Of a stretch of 33,720 nt of DNA, positions 23,345 through 32,692 are shown piece by piece. The stretch is from the NCBI GenBank assembly GCA_029548585.1, contig JAKPNC010000259.1, positions 1 through 33,720 of the forward strand, given 5' to 3'. The first letter of the stretch is position 1. Every line of letters begins with the position of its first letter. The position numbers and the translations under genes are program-made. The notes below the pieces were generated by a model. The model worked only from the letters and a program-made list of their open reading frames with translations. It searched no databases and was not told where the DNA came from. The DNA is from a bacterium. Its GTDB lineage: Bacteria > Ratteibacteria > UBA8468 > B48-G9 > JAFGKM01.

Positions 23345-24316
23345 ATGGCTGTTAGTTTCAGGGAACTGGGATTGGTAAATACCAAGGAATTGTTTTCGAA
23401 GGCAATGAAGGGCGGATATGCCGTGCCTGCTTATAATTTTAACAACATGGAACAGCTCCAGGCGATAATAATGGCTTGTGTTGAATGCAAGTCGCCGGTT
23501 ATCCTTCAGATATCGAAGGGCGCAAGGCAGTATGCAAACCAGACTCTCCTGAGGCACATGGTACCCGGGGCGGTCGAGATGGCAAGGGAGATGGGCAGCA
23601 ATATCCCGGTTGCACTAAACCTGGACCACGGTGACACTTTTGAACTTGCGAAAAGCTGCGTGGACTATGGTTTTTCAAACGTAATGATTGACGGATCTCA
23701 CCTTCCATTCGATAAGAACGTCGAGTTGACAAAGAAGGTGGTGGAATACTCCCATGATAAAGGCGTGACAGTTGAAGGCGAACTTGGCGTGCTTGCGGGC
23801 ATAGAAGAACACGTTTCGTCAGAGGTAACACATTATACACGCCCGGAGGAGGTTGAGTCCTTCGTCTCCAGGACGGGGGTCGACAGCCTTGCTATCTCTA
23901 TAGGCACATCCCATGGTGCGTATAAGTTCAAGGTAAAACCCGGCCAGGAGATACCTCCGCTCAGGTTCGACATCCTTGAAGAGTGCCAGAGAAGGCTTCC
24001 CGGTTTTCCGATAGTACTTCACGGTGCCTCATCCGTACTTGTAAAGTATATAGAGATAATCAATGCATACGGCGGAAAGCTGGAAAATACAGCCGGCGTA
24101 CCGGAAGAGCAGATAAAGATGGCCGTAAAGACAAACGTGTGCAAGGTCAACATAGATTCCGACGGAAGGCTTGTGATGACAGCAATGATAAGAAAGTACC
24201 TTGCAGAGAATCCCAGTGAATTCGATCCGAGGAAATATCTGGGCCCGGCAAGAGAGGCCCTGAAAGAGATGTACATTGCCAAGTGCAAGCTTCTTGGAAG
24301 CGATGAAAAAGCATGA
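23345..24316 (+). CDS. fba: Fructose-bisphosphate aldolase, class II
   Basis: Zinc-dependent cleavage of fructose 1,6-bisphosphate in glycolysis, or its synthesis in gluconeogenesis. The 323 residues include AVPAYNFNNMEQLQA (26-40), catalytic D94 and zinc ligand H95 in LNLDHGDT, VMIDGSHLPF, EGELGVLAG, IGTSHGAYKF, a zinc His in VLHGASSV, and CKVNIDSDGR. AAAAGGAGG sits before the ATG. It is paired with pfkA 15 nt downstream, a glycolytic couplet. Confidence 0.95.
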   Translation: MAVSFRELGLVNTKELFSKAMKGGYAVPAYNFNNMEQLQAIIMACVECKSPVILQISKGARQYANQTLLRHMVPGAVEMAREMGSNIPVALNLDHGDTFELAKSCVDYGFSNVMIDGSHLPFDKNVELTKKVVEYSHDKGVTVEGELGVLAGIEEHVSSEVTHYTRPEEVESFVSRTGVDSLAISIGTSHGAYKFKVKPGQEIPPLRFDILEECQRRLPGFPIVLHGASSVLVKYIEIINAYGGKLENTAGVPEEQIKMAVKTNVCKVNIDSDGRLVMTAMIRKYLAENPSEFDPRKYLGPAREALKEMYIAKCKLLGSDEKA

Positions 24317-24331
24317 AGAAGGAATGAGAGG

Positions 24332-25297
24332 ATGAAGAGGATAGGAATACTAACGACAGGGGGAGACGCCCCGGGAATGAACGTTGCCATCAGGGCTGCC
24401 GTCAGGACGGCGCTCGGCATGGGAATCGGCGTTACGGGTATAGAGAAGGGATACAGGGGACTTCACGAGAAGCTTTTCATTGAACTGGATTCCAGGAGCG
24501 TAAGCGGCATCATAAACAAGGGAGGCACTTTCCTGAAAACCATAAGGTTTCCGGAATTCAAGGATCCCGGCGTGAGAAAAAAAGCTTATGCCAACCTGAG
24601 GTCCTCAGGCATAGAGGGACTCGTTGTTATCGGGGGCGACGGCTCTGCAAAGGGAGCCTACTATTTCTCGACCGATTTCGATTTTCCCGTTGTTCTTGTG
24701 CCTGCTTCCATAGACAACGACCTGTATGGCAGCGATTTCACCGTGGGTTTCGACACGGCTGTCAATACCGCAGTGGAGGCGGTTGACAAGATAAGGGATA
24801 CAGCTACAAGCCACGAGAGAACGTTCATAATAGAGGTAATGGGCAGGGAGAAGGGGAATTTTGCCATAGAGGTTGCGGTTGCCTGCGGAGCTGAGATAGC
24901 GCTTGTACCGGAGATTCCCGCTGACTGGAACGGGATTGCCGAATCTCTGAGGGCTCAGGAAGCCATGGGGAAGACAAGCTCCATAATAATCATGGCCGAA
25001 GGAGCGGGAAAGGCAGAAAGCCTGGCGGCTTTTCTCAGAGAGAAGCTTCCTGAAAGGGAAATAAGGTATTCGGTTCTGGGATACATACAGAGAGGGGGCA
25101 GTCCCACTTACTTTACAAGGGTCCTGGCGACAAGGTTCGGCTCGGAGGCTGTAAGACTTCTCGCTGCGGGAAAATATCCTTTCATGGTGGGAATAAAGGG
25201 TGACGAGATTCTTTATACACCCCTGAAGAGAGTGGTTACAACGTCCAGGCTTCCAAACCTCGGAAATATAGAATTGATAAACAGGATGGCAATATAA
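24332..25297 (+). CDS. pfkA: 6-phosphofructokinase, probably ATP-dependent
   Basis: Phosphorylates fructose 6-phosphate. The 321 residues carry TTGGDAPGMN (8-17), GGDGS (101-105) and SIDNDLYGSDFTVGFDTA (126-143), then EVMGREKGNFA and LGYIQRGGSPTYFTR. Gly in GGDGS and the lack of a Lys in the PASIDND position (PPi-dependent enzymes typically have GGDD and PKTIDND) argue for ATP as donor. GTID of E. coli PfkA is ASID here. It follows fba, with AGAGG before the ATG. Confidence 0.93.
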   Translation: MKRIGILTTGGDAPGMNVAIRAAVRTALGMGIGVTGIEKGYRGLHEKLFIELDSRSVSGIINKGGTFLKTIRFPEFKDPGVRKKAYANLRSSGIEGLVVIGGDGSAKGAYYFSTDFDFPVVLVPASIDNDLYGSDFTVGFDTAVNTAVEAVDKIRDTATSHERTFIIEVMGREKGNFAIEVAVACGAEIALVPEIPADWNGIAESLRAQEAMGKTSSIIIMAEGAGKAESLAAFLREKLPEREIRYSVLGYIQRGGSPTYFTRVLATRFGSEAVRLLAAGKYPFMVGIKGDEILYTPLKRVVTTSRLPNLGNIELINRMAI

Positions 25298-25334
25298 CGG
25301 GATGAGGGATACGAAGGCAAAGGAGACTCTTAAA

Positions 25335-26990
25335 ATGAGAAGCGACATGATAAAGAAGGGGCTCGACAGGGCAGGGCACAGGTCTTTGCTCAAGGCTATC
25401 GGATTGACGGACGAAGAGATAAGCCGTCCCATAATCGCAGTTGCGAATTCTGCAAACGAGATAGTTCCGGGCCATATACATCTTGACCGGATAACGGAAG
25501 CCGTGAAAACCGGCATAAGGCTGGCCGGAGCCACACCCCTGGAATTTGGAACCATAGGGGTTTGCGACGGTATTGCCATGGGACATTCCGGCATGAAATA
25601 CAGCCTTGTTTCGAGGGACGTGATAGCGGATTCTGTGGAGCTGATGCTCCAAGCGCACCAGTTTGACGGGGTCGTGCTGGTGGCCGATTGCGATAAGATC
25701 GTGCCAGGCATGTTGATGGCCCTTCTCAGGGTGAATATCCCGGGTCTCCTGGTAAGCGGCGGCCCGATGATGTGCGGTTACCTGCCGACAGGAGAAAGCC
25801 TGGACCTTATCTCCGTTTTTGAAGGTGTAGGAAGGGTTAAGAGCGGCGATCTCAGCGAAAAGGACATGAAGGTTTTTGAAAACGAAGCATGCCCGGGTGC
25901 GGGAAGCTGTGCCGGGATGTTTACAGCCAATTCCATGAACTGCCTCAGCGAGGCCATAGGGCTTGCCCTGCCCGGCAACGGGACCATTCCTGCTGTAACG
26001 GCAAAAAGGATAAGGCTTGCAAAAGAGGCAGGCATGAGGGTGGTTGAGCTTGTCAGGGAAGATATAAAGCCCAGGGATATTGCAACTGAAGCCGCCTTTA
26101 CCAACGCCGTGGCCGTGGATATGGCCGTGGGAGCTTCAACCAACACCGTGCTTCATCTTCCTGCAATCGCCCGGGAAGCCGGCATAAAGCTTGATTTGGA
26201 AATTTTCGATTCGATGAGCCGGAAAACCCCAAATATTTCCAAGATATCTCCTGCATCGAAACAGCATATGCAGGATCTCGATGCCGCCGGGGGGATATCG
26301 GCGGTGATGAAGGAACTTGCTTCGAAGAATCTCATAGATAAGGATGTGTTGACCGTGAGCGGCAGGAAAGTCGGAGACATCATAAATGGCGCTTCAATAT
26401 ACAACAGGGATGTTATAAGGAGTGCGGATAACCCGTATTCAACCGAAGGAGGCATAGCTATTCTCAGGGGAAATCTCGCACCCGACGGAGCGGTTGTCAA
26501 GCAGTCCGCAGTTTCTCCTCTGATGATGAAGTTCAGCGGCCCCGCACACGTTTTTGACGGTGAAGAGGAAGCCATGAAGGCAGTCATGGAGGACAGGATA
26601 AAGGAAGGCTTTATTTTGATAAGGTACGAAGGGCCGAAGGGAGGCCCTGGAATGAGGGAGATGCTATCCATTACTTCTGTAATAACGGGAAAAGGTCTCG
26701 GAGAAAAGGTGGCACTCCTCACCGACGGGAGGTTTTCAGGCGGAACCAGGGGACCTTGCATAGGACATATTAGCCCGGAAGCCGCTGACGGCGGGCCAAT
26801 CGCCCTGGCGCGGGATGGAGATCTTGTGGAGATGGACATACCGGCAAGAACTCTTGAGATCCGGGTTTCGTCCGATGAGATGGAGAAAAGGAAGAAGTCG
26901 TTCAGGCCAAGGGAGAAAAAAAACGAAGGCATACTCGCAAGGTACGCGAGAAGCGTTAAATCTGCAAACACAGGAGCAATCCTGGAGTAG
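25335..26990 (+). CDS. ilvD: Dihydroxy-acid dehydratase
   Basis: An iron-sulphur dehydratase of valine, isoleucine and pantothenate synthesis, 551 residues from this start. The first cluster ligand region is GVCDGIAMGH and the second ADCDKIVPG (with the Mg-binding Lys); CPGAGSCAGMFTANSMN supplies the third cysteine. The late TDGRFSGGTRGPCIGH is characteristic. An upstream in-frame ATG at 25302 exists, but MRSDMIKKG at 25335 matches the family start and has AAAGGAG (25319-25325) nine nt upstream. No ilvB, ilvC or ilvE is adjacent. Confidence 0.95.
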   Translation: MRSDMIKKGLDRAGHRSLLKAIGLTDEEISRPIIAVANSANEIVPGHIHLDRITEAVKTGIRLAGATPLEFGTIGVCDGIAMGHSGMKYSLVSRDVIADSVELMLQAHQFDGVVLVADCDKIVPGMLMALLRVNIPGLLVSGGPMMCGYLPTGESLDLISVFEGVGRVKSGDLSEKDMKVFENEACPGAGSCAGMFTANSMNCLSEAIGLALPGNGTIPAVTAKRIRLAKEAGMRVVELVREDIKPRDIATEAAFTNAVAVDMAVGASTNTVLHLPAIAREAGIKLDLEIFDSMSRKTPNISKISPASKQHMQDLDAAGGISAVMKELASKNLIDKDVLTVSGRKVGDIINGASIYNRDVIRSADNPYSTEGGIAILRGNLAPDGAVVKQSAVSPLMMKFSGPAHVFDGEEEAMKAVMEDRIKEGFILIRYEGPKGGPGMREMLSITSVITGKGLGEKVALLTDGRFSGGTRGPCIGHISPEAADGGPIALARDGDLVEMDIPARTLEIRVSSDEMEKRKKSFRPREKKNEGILARYARSVKSANTGAILE

Positions 26991-26998
26991 AGGGCAAG

Positions 26999-28267
26999 AT
27001 GAAATCAAAAGGCATATCAGGAAAATCCATAGAATATGTAGCAAACAAGGAGGGTATTGGTCCGGATTGCATCGCGGAAGGTGTCTCATCAGGCAAAGTT
27101 GTCATATTGAAGCATAAGAAAACCTGGCTCGGGGTGGGACAGGGATTGAGGACCAAGATAAATGCGAATATCGGCACGTCTCCGGACGTCGACGATATCG
27201 AACTGGAGATGCAGAAGCTGAAGGCCGCATGCGAAAACGGGGCCGATGCCGTAATGGATCTCAGCACGGGTGAAAACACGGTCAAGGTTCTTGAACAGGT
27301 TGTCGGAAGAAGTCCCGTACCGGTTGGTACTGTTCCCATTTATCAGGCTGCGGTTGAATCCATCGAGGAAAAGGGAGCTCTTCGGAAGATGGATCCGGAA
27401 AAATTGTTCGGGGTAATAGAGAAACACGCAAAGTGTGGAGTTTCCTTTACAACACTCCACTGCGGTATTACCATGGGAACGCTGGAGAGGCTGAGAAAGA
27501 ATCCCAGGAAGTCAATGGTCGTCAGCAGGGGAGGGGCATTTCTCATAAGCTGGATGATAGCAAACGGAAGGGAGAACCCCCTCTACGAGCATTTTGACAG
27601 GGTTCTCGACATAGCAGGGAAATACGGACTGGTCCTGAGCCTCGGAGACGGCATGAGGCCGGGCGGAATGGCCGATTCCACCGATAGCGCACAGCTGGAC
27701 GAACTTCTGACCCTGGGAGAATTGACAAAGAGGGCGTGGGAAGCGGGAGTCCAGGTAATAATAGAAGGCCCTGGACATATACCCATAAACGAGATTGCTG
27801 CAAACGTGATTCTTCAGAAAAAGATCTGTCACGGGGCGCCATTCTATGTCCTGGGACCGCTTGTAACCGATATCGCTCCGGGATACGACCACATAGTTGC
27901 CGCCATAGGCGGAGCTGTCGCAGGCATGAACGGAGCCGATTTTCTCTGTTACGTGACACCGAGCGAACACCTGGGATTGCCCGGGATAGACGAGGTTGTT
28001 GAAGGAACCGTCGCAGCCAGGATCGCCGCTCATGCCGCGGATATAGGGAAAGGCCTCAGGGGCGCGGTGGAATGGGATTTCATGATGGACGAGGCAAGGA
28101 CCCGGAGGGACTGGAATGCCCAGAAAAAACTTTCCGTGAATCCTTCGAGGTTTGAGAAAATCCGTTCCAAGGCAGTTGCGGGCTCGGATGACGTGTGCAC
28201 CATGTGCGGTAAATACTGTGCCATCAAGACCGTCGAGAAATATCTGAAGACAAAGGTGATCTGTTAA
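26999..28267 (+). CDS. thiC: ThiC-family radical SAM enzyme (phosphomethylpyrimidine synthase; BzaF-type possible)
   Basis: ThiC converts aminoimidazole ribotide to the pyrimidine of thiamine by radical SAM chemistry. NANIGTSPD, ADAVMDLSTGEN, VPVGTVPIYQAA, TTLHCGITMG, SLGDGMRPGG, EGPGHIPINEI and YVTPSEHLGLP are all present. At 422 residues it lacks the N-terminal extension of long bacterial ThiC. The C-terminal cluster motif is C400-x2-C403-x3-C407 (CTMCGKYC), one residue shorter than the CX2CX4C of well-known ThiC. The paralogue BzaF makes 5-hydroxybenzimidazole from the same substrate, so that role cannot be excluded; no cobalamin or other thi gene is adjacent. No TPP riboswitch could fit in the 8-nt gap after ilvD. 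Confidence 0.85.
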   Translation: MKSKGISGKSIEYVANKEGIGPDCIAEGVSSGKVVILKHKKTWLGVGQGLRTKINANIGTSPDVDDIELEMQKLKAACENGADAVMDLSTGENTVKVLEQVVGRSPVPVGTVPIYQAAVESIEEKGALRKMDPEKLFGVIEKHAKCGVSFTTLHCGITMGTLERLRKNPRKSMVVSRGGAFLISWMIANGRENPLYEHFDRVLDIAGKYGLVLSLGDGMRPGGMADSTDSAQLDELLTLGELTKRAWEAGVQVIIEGPGHIPINEIAANVILQKKICHGAPFYVLGPLVTDIAPGYDHIVAAIGGAVAGMNGADFLCYVTPSEHLGLPGIDEVVEGTVAARIAAHAADIGKGLRGAVEWDFMMDEARTRRDWNAQKKLSVNPSRFEKIRSKAVAGSDDVCTMCGKYCAIKTVEKYLKTKVIC

Positions 28268-28268
28268 A

Positions 28269-28757
28269 ATGGGAAAGGTGAAAAAATTCGGTGAGAAGGT
28301 ACTCAGGATGAAGGCAAGGAAAGTTGCCGGGATTGATGAAGAAATATCCAGGCTTGTAAGGAGGATGAAGACTGTCTTGAACCGGGAGGAAGGACTTGGC
28401 CTTGCAGCTCCGCAGATCGGAGTTTCCAAAAGGATTTTCATCGCCCTTGACAGGGAGAATAAAAAGATCATAACGGCGATTAACCCGGAGTTGACCTGCC
28501 TGGACGGAAAGGAGATTGATTTTGAAGGTTGTCTAAGTTTCCCGGAGATCTTCTTTTCCATAGAAAGGGCCAGGAAGGTTATCCTTAAGGGTATTGACGA
28601 AAAAGGAGAGAGTTTTGCCATGGAGGCAGATGGGATTCTTGCCAGGTGCTTTCAGCACGAAATGGACCACCTTGATGGAAAGCTTATCATAGATTACGCA
28701 ACCGAGCAGGAAAAGGCGAACTCTAGAGAAAAACTGGAAAGGCTGGCTAAAAGATGA
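28269..28757 (+). CDS. def: Peptide deformylase
   Basis: Removes the N-formyl group from nascent proteins. The 162 residues contain the three motifs in order: GLGLAAPQIG (42-51), EGCLSFP (86-92, metal ligand C88), and HEMDHLDG (130-137, two metal His and the catalytic Glu). It starts one nt after the thiC stop and overlaps nadB by 4 nt. fmt, its usual neighbour, is not present here. Confidence 0.96.
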   Translation: MGKVKKFGEKVLRMKARKVAGIDEEISRLVRRMKTVLNREEGLGLAAPQIGVSKRIFIALDRENKKIITAINPELTCLDGKEIDFEGCLSFPEIFFSIERARKVILKGIDEKGESFAMEADGILARCFQHEMDHLDGKLIIDYATEQEKANSREKLERLAKR

Positions 28758-30355
28758 TACCTGAATTTCTTATTTCGTTCAATACCGGGACCCTCCCGTG
28801 CGAGGAGATGGATTTCCTTGTGATAGGAGGAGGCATTGCAGGGTTGAGCGCCGCTCTGGAGCTCAAATCTTTCAACACGGCAGTTATTTACAAGGACGGC
28901 ATATCCGAGACCTGTACGTACAACGCTCAGGGCGGAATAGCATGCGCCCTCGGCAGGGGGGACACCCCACGCAGCCACTGGGAGGACACCATGGCAACCG
29001 GGTGCGGCATAGCAGATCCGGAGGCCGTGGAGATCCTTGTAAACGAAGGTGTCGACAGGATGCGCCACCTGGTGGAATCGGGTCTTGTTTTCGACGGGAC
29101 GAAGGGGGAGTTCCACTTTACCCGCGAAGGAGGACATTCCTGCAGCAGAATCCTTCACATAGAAGGAGATTCGGTTGGCAGGAACCTTATGTCGTTTCTA
29201 TACTCGAAGGCAACGTCGGAGAAGAATTTAAAGATATTTCATTCCCATTTCCTGATAGATTTACTCTCTGCAGAGAACAGGATTACCGGCGCGCTGATTT
29301 ATGACGGGAAAAATAAGAGGATTTTTGTCGCAAGGGCGAAAGCTTTTATCCTTGCGGCGGGAGGAGCAGGAAATCTATTCCAGGAGACAACCAACCCTTC
29401 AGGCATCACGGGAGACGGGATGTCTGTCGCATACAGGAGAGGGGCGGAGCTTGCCGACCTGGAATTCTACCAGTTTCATCCTACCACGTTTTACCTTGCC
29501 GGCGCACCCCGGTTCCTTATCTCCGAAAGCGTGAGAGGGGAAGGCGGCATCCTTAAGAACGCCAGGGGCGAAAGGTTCATGCCTGACTACCATGTTTCGG
29601 GAGAGCTTGCCCCGAGAGACGTAGTTACAAGGGCGATAATAGACCATATGAAGCTGACGGGGACAAATTGTGTTTACCTCGATCTTTCAGGAATAAAAGA
29701 TAACCTTCCGAAAAGGTTTCCCCAGATATACTCGTTCTGCATGAATTACGGTATTGACATAAGGAAGTCGATGGTGCCTGTAAGGCCGGCGGCCCATTAT
29801 TTCATGGGCGGAATAAAGACGGACATGTGGGGCAAGACCAGCCTTGAAAACCTTTTTGCGTGCGGTGAAATAGCATGCACCGGAGTCCACGGGGCCAACC
29901 GGCTTGCAAGCAATTCCCTTCTCGAGGGACTGGTCTTCGGGTCGAGGGCCGGAAGGAAGGCTGCTGAGAAGTCAGGCATGAAGATCGGCAGGAATGACAT
30001 AAAGTACAATTTCCCACAGAGGGCGGATATACTCATAGACAGGGAAGACCTCAAGAGGTCCATAAGGAGCCTCATGTGGAGAAACGTGGGCATCGAAAGA
30101 GAGGAAGCCGTTCTCACTACGGCAATAAGAAAATTCGACGACTGGAAAAAATATGCGTTCCTGAAGGAGTTTTCCGATATAACGGGTTTCGAGGCCTTAA
30201 ACATGCTTATAATATCTTCCCTGATCACTGAAGCCGCTTCCCCCAGGAAGGAAAGCAGGGGAACCCATTTCCGGAGGGACTACCCGGCAGAGAATAACTC
30301 TGAGTGGAAGAAACACATAATAGTCAGCAGGAACGGTTTCAGGATACAGGATTAG
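28754..30355 (+). CDS. nadB: L-aspartate oxidase
   Basis: FAD enzyme converting L-aspartate to iminoaspartate, the first step of de novo NAD synthesis. It acts with O2 or fumarate as acceptor, the latter more likely in an anaerobe. The 533 residues show VIGGGIAGLSAALEL (23-37), TYNAQGGIACALG, REGGHSCSRILH, FHPTTFYLAG, and GVHGANRLASNSLLEGLVFG, which distinguishes it from the related fumarate reductase flavoproteins. It is coupled to def by ATGA. nadA and nadC are not in the window. Confidence 0.94.
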   Translation: MIPEFLISFNTGTLPCEEMDFLVIGGGIAGLSAALELKSFNTAVIYKDGISETCTYNAQGGIACALGRGDTPRSHWEDTMATGCGIADPEAVEILVNEGVDRMRHLVESGLVFDGTKGEFHFTREGGHSCSRILHIEGDSVGRNLMSFLYSKATSEKNLKIFHSHFLIDLLSAENRITGALIYDGKNKRIFVARAKAFILAAGGAGNLFQETTNPSGITGDGMSVAYRRGAELADLEFYQFHPTTFYLAGAPRFLISESVRGEGGILKNARGERFMPDYHVSGELAPRDVVTRAIIDHMKLTGTNCVYLDLSGIKDNLPKRFPQIYSFCMNYGIDIRKSMVPVRPAAHYFMGGIKTDMWGKTSLENLFACGEIACTGVHGANRLASNSLLEGLVFGSRAGRKAAEKSGMKIGRNDIKYNFPQRADILIDREDLKRSIRSLMWRNVGIEREEAVLTTAIRKFDDWKKYAFLKEFSDITGFEALNMLIISSLITEAASPRKESRGTHFRRDYPAENNSEWKKHIIVSRNGFRIQD

Positions 30356-30360
30356 CAGTC

Positions 30361-31785
30361 ATGGAAAGGGTAAAGGAAAAGAAACAGGATCCCGTTTTGA
30401 GAAGGTGCAATTTTCAAGAAGTTTCCCTCGGTTACACGGAGGATGAAGCCGTTGCAGAGGCAGGCCGATGCCTGCAGTGCAAGAAGCCGCCATGCGTGAA
30501 AGGATGCCCTGTCGGAATTGATATACCTGCTTTTATTGCAGAGATCCGTAAAAGGGATCATGACAGCGCGCTGGCAAAGATATACGAGAAGAATATGCTT
30601 CCTTCCATATGCGGGAGGGTATGTCCCCAGGAGACCCAGTGCGAGGCGGCATGCGTTCTGGGGAGGCGGGGAAGCCCGGTGGCCATAGGAAAGCTTGAAA
30701 GGTTTGCCGGCGACAGGACGGTTTACACTCCCGGATGTTCTTCCCACGGGTTGGCGAAAACAGGAAAGGTTGCCGTCATTGGTGCCGGACCCGCCGGCCT
30801 GACGTGCGCTTGCGAGCTTGCGAAATGCGGTGTCCGGGTTACCATTTACGAGGCGCTTCACGTTGCCGGGGGAGTGCTGGTTTACGGGATACCTGAATTC
30901 AGGCTTCCCAAAAGGGTAGTGGAAAGGGAGATACGTCTCCTTGAGAAGCTTGGGGTTGAGATAAAAACCGATATAATTGCGGGAAGGACCATCACCATTG
31001 AAGACATTTTTAAGGCGGGTTATGCGGCGGCCTTCATAGGTTCCGGCGCCGGCCTTCCCTCTTTCATGGGCATACCCGGAGAGAATCTTCTGAGGGTTTA
31101 TTCCGCGAACGAGTTTCTCACGAGAGTAAATCTTATGAAAGGGTACCTTTTCCCGGAGTACGATACTCCCGTAAGCATAGGAGCGAAGGTTGCCGTCATA
31201 GGGGGCGGGAATGTAGCCATGGATTCTGCAAGGGCCGCCCTGAGGCTCGGGGCGAAGCATGTTACAGTCTTGTACCGCAGGACCGAAAAAGAGATGCCCG
31301 CAAGAGCGGAGGAATACGAAAATGCCAGGGAAGAGGGGATCGGTTTCAGATTCCTTGTACAGCCGATTGAGATCGTTGGAGACGGACAAGGGTACGTAAG
31401 AGGCATAAAGATTGTCCATAACAGGCTCGGGGATCCTGATGAAAGCGGCAGGAGAAGCCCCGTTGCAATCGAAGGAACGGAAGAATTCATTGGGATTGAA
31501 TCTGTAATCGTGGCCATAGGACAGAATCCCAGTCCGCTGATTCCTTCCACTTATAAAAAACTGGCTACAGGCAGGAAAGGAAATATAATCGTAAATAAAG
31601 ATACGTGCGAGACTAATGTCCCTGGAATTTTTGCCGGCGGTGACGTAGCGACAGGCGCCGCAACCGTTATAAGCGCCATGGGTATGGGAAAGACCGCTGC
31701 CAGGAGCATCGTCCGGTACCTCGCCACGAAAAACCAGTCTTCAGATTCACCCCCGCCCGGTAAGGCCGCAGACGTCAATTCATGA
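30361..31785 (+). CDS. gltA: NADPH-dependent glutamate synthase small-subunit-type flavoprotein (GltA/NfnB family)
   Basis: A 474-residue iron-sulphur flavoprotein that moves electrons between NAD(P)H and iron-sulphur clusters. N-terminal cluster cysteines lie in CLQCKKPPCVKGCP (37-50) and CGRVCPQETQCEAAC (84-98). FAD-binding GAGPAGL begins at 141, and a second dinucleotide site is VIGGGNVAMDSAR, followed by YRRTEKEMPA. The late AGGDVATGAATVISAMGMGK closes the fold. The start at 30361 is preferred over an upstream ATG (30304) inside nadB, because the family begins near this point. It may be a homomeric glutamate synthase, or NfnB, whose partner NfnA is normally adjacent and is absent here. 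Confidence 0.85.
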   Translation: MERVKEKKQDPVLRRCNFQEVSLGYTEDEAVAEAGRCLQCKKPPCVKGCPVGIDIPAFIAEIRKRDHDSALAKIYEKNMLPSICGRVCPQETQCEAACVLGRRGSPVAIGKLERFAGDRTVYTPGCSSHGLAKTGKVAVIGAGPAGLTCACELAKCGVRVTIYEALHVAGGVLVYGIPEFRLPKRVVEREIRLLEKLGVEIKTDIIAGRTITIEDIFKAGYAAAFIGSGAGLPSFMGIPGENLLRVYSANEFLTRVNLMKGYLFPEYDTPVSIGAKVAVIGGGNVAMDSARAALRLGAKHVTVLYRRTEKEMPARAEEYENAREEGIGFRFLVQPIEIVGDGQGYVRGIKIVHNRLGDPDESGRRSPVAIEGTEEFIGIESVIVAIGQNPSPLIPSTYKKLATGRKGNIIVNKDTCETNVPGIFAGGDVATGAATVISAMGMGKTAARSIVRYLATKNQSSDSPPPGKAADVNS

Positions 31786-31814
31786 ATCTTTTGTTCCAAA
31801 GGATGGCTTTTTTT
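31786..31814 (+). terminator. Rho-independent terminator closing the fba-gltA block
   Basis: An 8-bp stem ATCTTTTG (31786-31793) with CAAAGGAT (31797-31804), one G-T pair and a 3-nt loop, then GGC and seven T (31808-31814). It begins directly after the gltA stop. Confidence 0.75.
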
Positions 31815-31839
31815 GACCCACCGGATGTGAGGGAGTCCG

Positions 31840-31868
31840 TTGACAAGAAAGGCTGCATATGCTAATTT
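31840..31868 (+). promoter_or_regulatory. Extended -10 sigma-70 promoter for the slipin gene
   Basis: TTGACA (31840-31845), a 17-nt spacer and TAATTT (31863-31868) preceded by TGC, an extended -10. The predicted start near 31875 leaves a leader of about 65 nt. Confidence 0.75.
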
Positions 31869-31939
31869 TAAATTGAGTGGGGCTAAAAATCCCGTAGAGG
31901 CAAAGGGCATTTTGCCTTGCACAAAAAGGAGATACCCAA

Positions 31940-32692
31940 ATGGAAGGCATTATGATGCTTCTTGTAGTGGCGATAATTATACTTTTCAATTCGGTTAAGA
32001 TTGTGAGCGAATACGAAAGAGGCGTTGTATTCAGGCTCGGCAGGCTGGTCGACGCAAGAGGGCCGGGGCTGATAATCCTTTTTCCCATGGTTGAAAGGAT
32101 GGTAAAAATCAGCCTGAGAACAGTGACCTTTGACGTGACTCCCCAGGAGGTCATGACCCGGGACAACGTTCCGATAAAGATAAACGCTGTTGTCTGGTTC
32201 AGGGTTATGGATCCCAACAAGGCGGTTGTTGAAGTGGAAAACTACCACATGTCAACCATGCAGCTCGCACAGACAACCCTCAGGGGCATAGCCGGACAGT
32301 TTGAGCTGGATCAGATACTCTCGGAAAGGGATACGGTCAACCAGCAGCTTCAGCAGATAATCGACCAGCAGACTGATCCATGGGGTATCAAAGTGAGCAT
32401 AGTGGAAATAAAGGAAGTCGAACTTCCCGATACGATGAAAAGGGCCATGGCGAGGCAGGCCGAGGTTGAAAGGGATCGAAGGGCAAGGATAATAAATGCC
32501 GAGGGAGAATACCAGGCTTCCGAAAAACTGAGGGATGCCGCAAAGATACTTGCGGAAGTACCTTCTTCCATACAGCTGAGATATCTTCAAACGGCTGCCG
32601 AGATAGCCGCTGAAAAGAATTCAACGATACTCTTTCCCCTGCCCATAGAGCTTCTGAAATTTTTTGAAAAAAATGACAAGAAGACAGGCTGA
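31940..32692 (+). CDS. Slipin / stomatin-like SPFH-domain membrane protein
   Basis: A 250-residue SPFH/Band 7 protein. One membrane segment at about 4-22 is followed by the SPFH domain: VSEYERGVVFRLGRL, GPGLIILFPMVERM, TVTFDVTPQEVMTRDNVPI, and LRGIAGQFELDQILSERDTV. An Ala/Glu/Arg-rich helical tail (about 170-215) favours ring oligomers. Such proteins organise membrane microdomains and often pair with a NfeD-type protein, but none is adjacent. AAAAAGGAG lies before the ATG. It has its own promoter and a gap of 89 nt before tyrA. Confidence 0.93.
   Translation: MEGIMMLLVVAIIILFNSVKIVSEYERGVVFRLGRLVDARGPGLIILFPMVERMVKISLRTVTFDVTPQEVMTRDNVPIKINAVVWFRVMDPNKAVVEVENYHMSTMQLAQTTLRGIAGQFELDQILSERDTVNQQLQQIIDQQTDPWGIKVSIVEIKEVELPDTMKRAMARQAEVERDRRARIINAEGEYQASEKLRDAAKILAEVPSSIQLRYLQTAAEIAAEKNSTILFPLPIELLKFFEKNDKKTG

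Noticed and set aside
24605..25711. 368-codon minus-strand frame across pfkA and ilvD
   Set aside because: Long, but lies antisense to two fully supported enzymes and spans their junction; composition is that of a reverse-strand shadow.
27512..28621. 369-codon minus-strand frame across thiC and def
   Set aside because: Antisense to two genes with complete active-site motifs; no ribosome-binding site or known domain.
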